A program made the translations under genes and the position numbers. Under the pieces are notes generated by a model. It was not told the origin of the DNA and did not search any database. It saw only the letters and a list, made by a program, of their open reading frames with translations. Positions 45,018 through 51,666 of a stretch of 64,000 bases of DNA are shown piece after piece (position 1 is the stretch's first letter; every line of letters starts with the position of its first letter). The stretch covers positions 136,005 to 200,004 of the forward strand of contig JAXLQJ010000010.1 in NCBI GenBank assembly GCA_046331705.1, read 5' to 3'. The DNA comes from JADJOY01 sp046331705 [NCBI: bacterium]. GTDB taxonomy: Bacteria; JADJOY01.

Positions 45018-46028
45018 ATGCCGAGGCGCAGCGCGGTCAGCCTCGGCGAGATCGCATCGTTCGAGAATCTGGCAGCGGCGTTCTGGCGCGCCGCCCGAGG
45101 CAAACGCCACCGGCTGGAGGTGCGCCGCTTCGAGGCGCAACTGGAGCACGAGCTGGCGGCCCTCGCCGCCGAGATCGTCTCGCTTCGTGTGCCGGTCGGG
45201 CGGTTTCACGTGTTCCAGGTCTTCGACCCGAAGCCGCGCCTGATTCACGCGCCGGCCTTTCGCGAGCGTGTGCTGCACCACGCCATGATGCGGCCGATGG
45301 AGCCCGTGCTCGATCGCTCGTTGGTCGACGACACGTTCGCGTGTCGCACGGGGAAAGGCACCTTGGCCGCCGTCGAGCGCGCGCAACACCATCTCAGACG
45401 CTTCTCGTGGTACGCGAAGCTCGATGTGAGGCGCTACTTCGCCAGTGTCGATCATGCGGTTCTTCGAGCGCTTCTCGAGCGCCGCTTCAAGGACCCGGGG
45501 CTTCTGGCACTTTGCGCCCGTGTGATCGATGCGCACCACGCGGCACCCGGGAAGGGCCTGCCCATCGGTGCGCTCACGTCGCAGCACTTCGCCAATCTCT
45601 ACCTCGCATCGCTCGACCGATTCCTCTTGGAGGAGCAGCGCGTGGCCGGGCTGGTGCGCTACATGGACGACGTGGCGTGGTGGTGCGAGACCAAGGAACA
45701 CGCTCGCGAATCGCTTCGAAACGCGGTCCAGTTGCTGCGCGAGCGACTACTGCTCGAGGTTCACCCCAACGCACGCGTTCAGCGCAGCTCGCACGGGCTC
45801 TCGTTCCTGGGTTTCCGCGTGCGGCGGGGCGCGTTGCTGCTTTCTCGGCGGCGGCGTGTGCGTTACCGGGCCGCTCGGCAACGCTGGGAAGAGGCGTTCC
45901 GCCTCGGCCTGGTCGAGGCCCGGACCCTCCAGGCTGGCTATGCCTCCGCGCTCGCGATCACGCTCCACGCCGAGAGCCGGGGCTGGCGCCGGGCGGAGCT
46001 GGTGCTCCATCCGCCGCTGGACGCGTGA
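45018..46028 (+). CDS. Diversity-generating retroelement reverse transcriptase
   Basis: 336 aa from ATG 45018. Domain 3 is YAKLDVRRYFASVDHAVL with Asp136. The domain-4 motif reads GLPIGALTSQHFANLYLASL (residues 180-199), where the (I/L)GxxTSQ replaces the QGxxxSP of group II intron RTs and is diagnostic of the DGR clade. The catalytic YMDD is at 215-218 (LVRYMDDVAWW). SHGLSFLGFRVRRGALLLSR is domain 6/7. There is no maturase, endonuclease or thumb extension beyond about residue 330, as in other DGR RTs. The TR begins 37 bp after its stop. The gene is intact. It would use TR RNA as template and misincorporate at adenines. Confidence 0.95.
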   Translation: MPRRSAVSLGEIASFENLAAAFWRAARGKRHRLEVRRFEAQLEHELAALAAEIVSLRVPVGRFHVFQVFDPKPRLIHAPAFRERVLHHAMMRPMEPVLDRSLVDDTFACRTGKGTLAAVERAQHHLRRFSWYAKLDVRRYFASVDHAVLRALLERRFKDPGLLALCARVIDAHHAAPGKGLPIGALTSQHFANLYLASLDRFLLEEQRVAGLVRYMDDVAWWCETKEHARESLRNAVQLLRERLLLEVHPNARVQRSSHGLSFLGFRVRRGALLLSRRRRVRYRAARQRWEEAFRLGLVEARTLQAGYASALAITLHAESRGWRRAELVLHPPLDA

Positions 46029-46064
46029 GCGGCAGCTGGGTAGAAGGTCGGTGGACGAGAGTCA

Positions 46065-46192
46065 CGAGGGCTCGAATCGCGTGATCCGTGGCGGCTCTTG
46101 GAACTCGAACGCTGAGAACGTGCGTGCGGCGAACCGGAACTGGAACGAGCCGGACGATCGCAACGACAACCTTGGCTTCCGCCTTGCCCGAG
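46065..46192 (+). repeat. DGR template repeat (TR)
   Basis: A 128-bp tract beginning CGAGGGCTCGAATCGC and ending CGCCTTGCCCGAG. It contains 26 adenines, many as AAC codons in register with the VR reading frame; read that way it would encode RVIRGGSWNSNAENVRAAN and NWNEPDDRNDNLGF. It lies 37 bp downstream of the RT gene in a 333-bp stretch (46029-46361) with no protein gene. It would be transcribed as part of a non-coding template RNA. Downstream of 46192 the sequence diverges from both VRs. Confidence 0.95.
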
Positions 46193-46361
46193 CGCACGAG
46201 CGGGCCGTGGTGCCCGCCCCTGACCCGACTCTCGTCCAGCCCGTCGGTGGGAACGCCGGCGGCAAACAGCAAGCGGGCGCCAGCGTGCCCGTAGCACGGC
46301 GGATGCCGCGTCGAGCGCTCGCTGGCCGCCCACCCTTCGTTTTGTGCAGCGGACGGTCGTG

Positions 46362-47258
46362 ATGGCGGCGGCCTTCGCTTCTCACCCGCTCGAGACGGGC
46401 GTGCCGCCGTCGTGGGCGTGCGAGTGGGGGGACGATCGCTACGGAGTGTGGGCGGGATTCGCGGTGGGCGAGGTCACGCACCGGCTGCGCTGGATCCGAC
46501 CCGGGACGTTCTGGATGGGCTCGCCAAAGGGCGAAGCGGGGCGGTGGCCGGACGAGGGACCGCGTCATCGTGTGACGATCCGCAGCGGGTTCTGGCTGGG
46601 TGAGATGCCGTGTACCCAGGCGCTCTGGGAAGCGGTGATGGGTGAGAACCCGAGCAGATTCCAGAGCCCTACGCGCCCCGTGGAGCGCGTGAGCTGGAGC
46701 GATTGCCAGGCGTTCCTCGCTCGCCTCGGCGAGCGCGTTCCGGAGCTTAAGCCGCGGCTGCCCACCGAGGCCGAATGGGAGTACGCGTGCCGCGCCGGGA
46801 CCACGACCAGCACCTATGCAGGCGAGCTGGTGATTCGCGGCGACAACGACGGCCCGGTGCTGGATGCCATCGCCTGGTACGGCGGCAACAGCGGTGTGGG
46901 ATTCGAGTTGGCCGAAGCAGAGGACTCCTCGAAGTGGCCGAAGAAGCAGCACCCGCACAAGAAGGCGGGGACTCGGCCCGTGGGCTTGAAGGCACCGAAT
47001 CCGTGGGGCCTCTGCGACATGCTCGGAAACGTTTGGGAATGGTGCGGCGATTGGTTTGGTGACTACGCCCCCGCAGCAGTGACCGATCCGACAGGACCGG
47101 CCGAGGGCTCGGATCGCGTGTTCCGTGGCGGCTCTTGGGGCTCGTACGCGCGGAGCGTGCGTGCGGCGTACCGGGACTGGTACGGGCCGGCGTTCGCATC
47201 GACTACCTTGGCTTCCGCCTTGCCCGAGGTCAGGGTGCGCCAAGCGAGGCCGCGGTAG
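46362..47258 (+). CDS. Second FGE-sulfatase domain protein carrying DGR variable repeat 2
   Basis: 298 codons from ATG 46362 (a GTG at 46344 is possible). A single FGE domain is complete up to the variable end: GVWAGFAVGEVTHRLRWIRP, WMGSPKGEAGRWPDEGPRHR, FWLGEMPCTQALWEAVMGEN, EAEWEYACRAGTTTSTYAGE, PWGLCDMLGNVWEWCGDWF. The end RVFRGGSWGSYARSVRAAYR starts VR2. After YRDWYGP a one-base deletion shifts the frame, so the protein ends AFASTTLASALPEVRVRQAR instead of the expected DYLGFRLARGQGAP. This removes the final strand of the lectin-like fold. It is closely related to the second FGE domain upstream, so it probably arose by duplication. Confidence 0.85.
   Translation: MAAAFASHPLETGVPPSWACEWGDDRYGVWAGFAVGEVTHRLRWIRPGTFWMGSPKGEAGRWPDEGPRHRVTIRSGFWLGEMPCTQALWEAVMGENPSRFQSPTRPVERVSWSDCQAFLARLGERVPELKPRLPTEAEWEYACRAGTTTSTYAGELVIRGDNDGPVLDAIAWYGGNSGVGFELAEAEDSSKWPKKQHPHKKAGTRPVGLKAPNPWGLCDMLGNVWEWCGDWFGDYAPAAVTDPTGPAEGSDRVFRGGSWGSYARSVRAAYRDWYGPAFASTTLASALPEVRVRQARPR
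47102..47228 (+). repeat. DGR variable repeat 2 (VR2)
   Basis: 127 bp aligning to the 128-bp TR. There are 16 substitutions, 14 of them at TR adenines; the other two are adjacent (TG to GC in the TR phrase GCTGAG). One TR adenine (in GCCGGACGATCG, VR2 reads GCCGGCGTTCG) is missing, giving a frameshift. Both ends match the TR exactly, including the 3' tract CTTGGCTTCCGCCTTGCCCG. Confidence 0.95.
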
Positions 47259-47708
47259 CGGCCAGCCAGACCGGTGCGAGCGAGCGCGGGTTGGCGAGGC
47301 GGGGACCGCCGAGCAAGACCCGCGGCGAGCGAGTGAAGCAAGAGCGAGTGCCTGCCGGCGCGGGGCGCGCCCCGCGCCGGTTTCGAAATTTTTTGCCGGG
47401 GATCGTGCCTTTCGATCCCACGGTGCTGGCTCTCACAGTTCCGGGCGCGCCGCTGAGCTCGAGTGAGCTCACCGCGCGACATCCCGCGTGACTTGGCCTC
47501 GGACACCGCGCCACGCCCGCCGGGCGGGGGAAGAGGGCCGTCGAGGGACCGACGGCCCGCCAGTCGATCTGTGCAGCACGGTCTCGACGCTCAGCCTTCC
47601 ACCTCTTCGCGCGTGGGCGCTTCGCTGCGAGCGGCTGTAACGCTTGCGGCGCTCGGTGGACCGAACCTGGGGCGATTGCCGCGGCCCCGGCACGGGTGGA
47701 GCGAAACG
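47259..47708. other. Intergenic region closing the DGR island
   Basis: 450 bp without a convincing gene. If VR2's deletion is repaired in silico, the reading frame of the FGE gene would run on through this region to a stop at 47491. That matches the long basic tail of the VR1 gene. Otherwise it holds the hairpin at 47355 and, near 47640-47700, the probable promoter and leader of the anti-sigma gene. Confidence 0.5.
47355..47396 (+). terminator. Strong hairpin and T-run downstream of VR2
   Basis: CCGGCGCGGGG (47355-47365) pairs perfectly with CCCCGCGCCGG (47370-47380) over the 4-nt loop CGCG. TTTCGAAATTTTTT follows at 47381-47394. It is a good rho-independent terminator about 130 bp beyond VR2, and also a candidate DGR target-recognition hairpin, mirroring the one after the VR1 gene. 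Confidence 0.7.
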
Positions 47709-47963
47709 ATGCGTTGTGTCGACGTCACCGAGCTGGTCACCGAATACGTCGAGGGGCGCATGCCCCTCGGCGAGCGCTTGCGATTCCAGCTCCACCTCGG
47801 TGCGTGCGGGCATTGCCGCGCCTATCTGGCGCAGATGCGCCAGACGGTTCGCGCGCTCGAGCGCGTCGCGCCGGCGCCCATGCCGCAGGACGTCCGCGCC
47901 GAGCTCGAGCGCCGCTTTCGCGATTGGTCGCGGACCAAGCCCTCGGACGGCGAAGCCGAGTGA
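47709..47963 (+). CDS. Zinc-finger anti-sigma factor
   Basis: 84 aa from ATG 47709. The signature is CVDVTELVTEYVEGRMPLGE, then the ZAS motif His29-x3-Cys33-x2-Cys36 (QLHLGACGHCRAYL). An amphipathic C-terminal helix follows. There is no membrane segment, so it is a small soluble zf-HC2 anti-sigma of the type that pairs with an ECF sigma factor encoded just upstream. No such sigma gene is present here: the DGR island ends 450 bp away. Such pairs often control DoxX/bufferin genes like the next two. Confidence 0.8.
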   Translation: MRCVDVTELVTEYVEGRMPLGERLRFQLHLGACGHCRAYLAQMRQTVRALERVAPAPMPQDVRAELERRFRDWSRTKPSDGEAE

Positions 47964-48065
47964 AACGCTTTCGCGCGATCCGCGACTGATAGCCGTGAGC
48001 CGCGGCACCGGGTGGCACCGACGATGGGGTCGGACACGCGGCGCGCGACGGCTCGAGAGGAAGCC

Positions 48066-48650
48066 ATGACTCACGCACACGCCACCGTCGCCACCGCCGC
48101 CGCCGTGAACCTCGCCATGCCCATCGCGGAGACTCCGATGTCCACCGATGCCAAGCCGTCGAATTTTCTGCGCTCGGCCATCGCCAAAGGCGAGGCACTC
48201 TACGGTGTGTTCACGCGGGTCGCGGACCTCCTGCCGCACCCCGTGCTGGCGATCCTGCGCGGGTATTGGGGCTACCAGTTCTTCCAGACCGGCAAGGGCA
48301 AGCTGATGGATCTGGCTTCCGTCACCGACTTCTTCGCTTCGCTCGGCATCCCGGCGCCCCATCTCAACGCCATGATGGCGGGCGCGACCGAGTGCGTGGG
48401 CGGGCTCTTGCTCTTGGTGGGGCTGGGATCGCGGCTCGTTTCGGTGCCGCTTTCCATCACGATGCTGGTCGCGTACGCGACCGCGCATCGCGAGGCGTTG
48501 CTCGGCATCTTCGGCGATCCCGACACGTTCTTGCAGCAGGAGCCGTTCTTGTTCCTGCTCACCGCGGTGTTGGTGCTCGCGTTCGGGCCGGGTGCCTTCT
48601 CGCTCGACGCGCTCGTGAAGAAGCTCGTCCAGAAACGTCGCGCCGCGTGA
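48066..48650 (+). CDS. DoxX-family membrane protein
   Basis: 194 aa from ATG 48066 with GAGAGGAAG upstream. Four hydrophobic helices include LAILRGYWGYQFFQTGKGKL, MMAGATECVGGLLLLVGLG, PLSITMLVAYATAHREALL and FLFLLTAVLVLAFGPGAFSL. This fits DoxX/DoxD-like proteins, often encoded with bufferins (where a DoxX gene closes the operon) and with ECF/anti-sigma pairs. The biochemical role is uncertain; membrane redox or copper homeostasis has been suggested for such contexts. Confidence 0.8.
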   Translation: MTHAHATVATAAAVNLAMPIAETPMSTDAKPSNFLRSAIAKGEALYGVFTRVADLLPHPVLAILRGYWGYQFFQTGKGKLMDLASVTDFFASLGIPAPHLNAMMAGATECVGGLLLLVGLGSRLVSVPLSITMLVAYATAHREALLGIFGDPDTFLQQEPFLFLLTAVLVLAFGPGAFSLDALVKKLVQKRRAA

Positions 48651-48793
48651 GGCGGCGACCGCTCCGGACCGCCAAAACCGCGCGCGGAGCCGGCGCGTAA
48701 TCAGGTAGCAGTCGCAACCAGGAACACGTCCAGCCGAACCGGTCCATGGTGGACCCCACGAGCTGGCGATCGCAGGAAAAGGGGAGGTAGGTC

Positions 48794-49051
48794 ATGAACG
48801 CGAAGATCACGGGAGCTCTGGTCGCAACCGCCGTGGCGGGTCTTTTCATCGCGGGCGCCGCGAAGGCGGCGGAGGGTACGCCGGGCACCGGCGCCAAGGT
48901 GAAGTGCGAAGGCATCAACTCCTGCAAGGGCCACGGCGCGTGCAAGGGCGGGGGCCACGGCTGCGCCGGCCAGAACGGCTGCGCCGGCAAGGGTTGGGTG
49001 GAGACGTCGGCCGAAGAGTGCGCCGCGAAGAAGGGAAAGGTCGTCAACTGA
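48794..49051 (+). CDS. bufA2: BufA2-type bufferin precursor
   Basis: 85 aa from ATG 48794, with GGGGAGG 5-11 bases upstream. The signal peptide is LVATAVAGLFIAGAAKAAEG. The core has Cys38, 44, 50, 57 and 63 in KVKCEGINSCKGHGACKGG then HGCAGQNGCAGKGW, and Cys76 in SAEECAAKKG. This is the layout of BufA2 bufferins, periplasmic RiPP-type metallophores whose cysteines are modified by an MNIO (DUF692) enzyme, BufB, with its partner BufC. Neither bufB nor bufC is adjacent; an aquaporin gene follows. It may depend on enzymes encoded elsewhere, or be used unmodified. Confidence 0.8.
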   Translation: MNAKITGALVATAVAGLFIAGAAKAAEGTPGTGAKVKCEGINSCKGHGACKGGGHGCAGQNGCAGKGWVETSAEECAAKKGKVVN

Positions 49052-49082
49052 TCGTTTCGGCCTCGGTCGCGGGTCGCGAAAG

Positions 49083-49118
49083 CGGGCGTGGGAGCGAATC
49101 CCACGCCCGTTTCGTTTG
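49083..49118 (+). terminator. Rho-independent terminator of the bufferin gene
   Basis: CGGGCGTGGGA (49083-49093) pairs with TCCCACGCCCG (49099-49109) around a 5-nt loop, followed by TTTCGTTTG. It lies 30 bp after the stop. The GAAAG before the stem makes it roughly symmetrical, so it could act in both directions. Confidence 0.8.
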
Positions 49119-49288
49119 GGCGCGCCCGCGGCTCGTCAGGCGAGCGCCGCTCGCCTGCCCGCAACGCCACGAGCGCCTTCCTCGCAATCGAGCTGAAACG
49201 CGCGCGCGGCGAACGCGACTGAGAGGCGGGCGCCCGACGCGAGGTTCGCAGCGCCGCTCACCAGAAACGAACGCTCAGCGAGATCCTC

Positions 49289-50095
49289 ATGCGACGCGCC
49301 CTTCGTGAGCATTGGCCCGAGTACCTGATGGAGGCGGCGCTCCTCGGGATCTTCATGGTCCTCGCCACGGCGTACACCGTCGCCCTCGAGTACCCGGGCT
49401 CGCCGCTGCGCGCGGCGATCACGAGCGCCGCCGCGCGGCGCGCCCTCATGGGCGTGCTGATCGGCTGCACGGCGTACGCGCTGATCGTCTCGCCGTGGGG
49501 ACGGCAGAGCGGCGCGCACTTCAATCCCGCGACCACGCTCACGTTCCTGCGTCTCGGCAAGATCGGCGGCTGGGACGCGCTCTTCTACGTGGTCGCCCAG
49601 TTCGTGGGTGCGGTCCTCGGGACGGTGCTGATCCGCGCGCTGGTCGGCGCGCCGGTCGCTCATCCCACGGTGGCCTACATCGTGACGACACCGGGCGCGA
49701 GCGGCGTCGCCGCGGCGTTCGCCGGCGAGCTCGCCATCGCCTTCGGGCTGATGACGGTGGTGCTCACGGTCTCGAACCATCCCACGCTGCACACCCGGAC
49801 ACCGCTCTTCGTGGGAATCCTGGTCGGCACGTACATCCTCGTCGAGGCGCCGCTCTCGGGCATGAGCCTGAATCCCGCGCGCTCGTTCGCGCCGGCGCTG
49901 GTCGCCGATTGGTGGCCGTCGCTCTGGATCTACTTCACGGCGCCGCCGCTCGGGATGCTGCTCGCCGCGCAGTCGTACCTGGCGCTCGCGGGGGCCGAGA
50001 AGGTCCACTGCGCCAAGATCCATCACGTGGGCGACGCGCGTTGCGTCGTCTTCCACTGTCGCTTCGGCGATCTCGTCGCGACGAGCGCTCGCTGA
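49289..50095 (+). CDS. MIP-family channel (aquaporin/aquaglyceroporin-like)
   Basis: 268 aa, six hydrophobic helices and two half-helix NPA loops: GAHFNPATTLTF (Asn79-Pro-Ala) and GMSLNPARSFAP (Asn195-Pro-Ala). These are the two pore signatures of major intrinsic proteins. The Arg after the second NPA (NPAR) is the selectivity-filter residue. A Cys/His-rich C-terminal extension (KVHCAKIHHVGDARCVVFHC) is unusual and could bind metal. It is followed after 13 bp by the GMC oxidoreductase gene, suggesting co-expression. Confidence 0.88.
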   Translation: MRRALREHWPEYLMEAALLGIFMVLATAYTVALEYPGSPLRAAITSAAARRALMGVLIGCTAYALIVSPWGRQSGAHFNPATTLTFLRLGKIGGWDALFYVVAQFVGAVLGTVLIRALVGAPVAHPTVAYIVTTPGASGVAAAFAGELAIAFGLMTVVLTVSNHPTLHTRTPLFVGILVGTYILVEAPLSGMSLNPARSFAPALVADWWPSLWIYFTAPPLGMLLAAQSYLALAGAEKVHCAKIHHVGDARCVVFHCRFGDLVATSAR

Positions 50096-50108
50096 CGGAG
50101 GCTTTGCC

Positions 50109-51653
50109 ATGTCCGCGAATCACTACGACGTCATCATCATCGGCTCGGGCGCGGGCGGAGGCACGCTCGCCTGGAAGCTCGCGCCGAGCGGCAAGCGCGT
50201 TCTCATCCTCGAGCGCGGGAGCTACGTGCCGCGGGAGCGCGACAACTGGGACTCGAAGAAGGTCATCCTGGAGGCGAAGTACCACGTCACCGAAGAGTGG
50301 TTCGACGCGAACGGGCATGGGTTCCATCCCGGCGCTCACTACAACGTGGGCGGCAACACGAAGTTCTACGGCGCGGCGCTGCTGCGCATGCGCGAGCGCG
50401 ACTTCGGCGAGCTGGCGCACGCCGACGGCATCTCGCCCGCATGGCCGATCTCGTACGACGAGCTCGAGCCTTATTACACCCAGGCCGAGCACCTCTACTT
50501 CGTGCACGGCGAGCGGGGTGTCGATCCCACCGATCCCCGCGCCAGCGCCGACTACAAGTACCCCGCGATGAGCCACGAGCCGCGGATCCAGGAGCTCTCG
50601 GACGATCTCGGAAGGCTCGGTCTCGCGCCGTTCCACGTGCCCGTGGGCGTGATGATCGACGAACGCAACCCACACGCGAGCCCGTGCATCCGGTGCAGCA
50701 CCTGCGACGGATTTCCGTGCCTGGTGAACGCCAAGGCGGATGCGCAAGTGGTGTGCGTGGATCCGGCGCTGCGGCATCCCAACGTGTCGCTGCTCACGGG
50801 CGCGATGGTCACCAAGCTCGAGACCAGCGCCTCCGGTCGCGAGGTTTCGAAGGTACACGTGAAGCGAAACGGCGCCCTCGAGACCTACAGCGCCGGCCTC
50901 GTGGTGGTCTCGGCGGGGGCCATCAACTCGGCGGCGCTGTTGCTGCGCTCGGCCAACGACAGGCACCCGAACGGCCTGGCGAATGGCTCGGACCAGGTCG
51001 GGCGGAACTACATGGCGCACGTCAACTCGATGATGCTCGCGATCTCCAAGCGCCCGAACCCCACGGTCTTCCAGAAGACGCTGGCCATCAACGATTTCTA
51101 TTTCGGCACCGACGACTACGCGCACCCGATGGGGCACATCTCGTTCGTCGGCAAGAGCGACGAGTACATGCTCGCCGCGGGCGCGCCCAAGATCGTGCCG
51201 GGGCTCACGCTCGACGTGATGGCCAAGCACTCGCTCGATTTCTGGATGACCACCGAGGATCTGCCGGATCCCGAGAACCGCGTGACGCTCACCGACGACG
51301 GCGCGATCCAGCTGCGCTATCGCGTCAACAACCTCACGTCGCACGGCATGCTGCAGAAGAAGCTCAAGTCGATGCTGGAGCACATCGGCTGCGAGGACCA
51401 CCTGCTGCCGCACAACTTCTACGTGGGCAAACGGATCCCGCTCGCGGGCGTCGCGCACCAGAACGGAACGGTGCGCTTCGGCTCGGACCCGCGAACGTCC
51501 GTCCTGGATCCCACGTGCAAGGCGCACGAGGTCGAGAACCTCTACGTGGTGGACGGCAGCTTCTTCCCCTCGAGCTCGGCCGTGAACCCGGCGCTCACGA
51601 TCATCGCCAACGCGTTGCGGGTGGGCGATCACCTCGCGACCCGGTTGGGCTGA
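50109..51653 (+). CDS. GMC-family FAD oxidoreductase
   Basis: 514 aa from ATG 50109. DVIIIGSGAGGGTLAWKLAP is the ADP-binding fold. RVLILERGSYVPRERDNW and HYNVGGNTKFYGAALLRMR follow (GMC signature 1 region). A Cys cluster lies at CIRCSTCDGFPC. VVVSAGAINSAALLLRSAN comes next, then the C-terminal VDGSFFPSSSAVNPALTIIA with the substrate His/Asn. The nearest type is the cholesterol-oxidase/choline-dehydrogenase-like group. No signal peptide. Substrate unknown. It is probably co-transcribed with the channel and the VOC lipoprotein gene 13 bp downstream. Confidence 0.85.
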   Translation: MSANHYDVIIIGSGAGGGTLAWKLAPSGKRVLILERGSYVPRERDNWDSKKVILEAKYHVTEEWFDANGHGFHPGAHYNVGGNTKFYGAALLRMRERDFGELAHADGISPAWPISYDELEPYYTQAEHLYFVHGERGVDPTDPRASADYKYPAMSHEPRIQELSDDLGRLGLAPFHVPVGVMIDERNPHASPCIRCSTCDGFPCLVNAKADAQVVCVDPALRHPNVSLLTGAMVTKLETSASGREVSKVHVKRNGALETYSAGLVVVSAGAINSAALLLRSANDRHPNGLANGSDQVGRNYMAHVNSMMLAISKRPNPTVFQKTLAINDFYFGTDDYAHPMGHISFVGKSDEYMLAAGAPKIVPGLTLDVMAKHSLDFWMTTEDLPDPENRVTLTDDGAIQLRYRVNNLTSHGMLQKKLKSMLEHIGCEDHLLPHNFYVGKRIPLAGVAHQNGTVRFGSDPRTSVLDPTCKAHEVENLYVVDGSFFPSSSAVNPALTIIANALRVGDHLATRLG

Positions 51654-51666
51654 GACGGGGGCGATC

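Larger units (their letters stand above)
44143..47228 (+). other. Diversity-generating retroelement cassette (VR1-HRDC-RT-TR-VR2)
   Basis: All parts lie on one strand in the order VR1, HRDC-type accessory gene, reverse transcriptase, TR, VR2. A transcript of the TR would be copied by the RT with errors at adenines, and the cDNA would replace VR1 or VR2 by retrohoming from the shared GC-rich 3' end. No avd-type four-helix accessory gene is seen; the HRDC protein seems to take its place. Confidence 0.93.

Noticed and set aside
45018-46028. Retron, group II intron or abortive-phage-type (DRT) reverse transcriptase
   Set aside because: The LPIGALTSQ motif, short length, absent maturase domain and the adjacent TR/VR repeats all point to the DGR clade.
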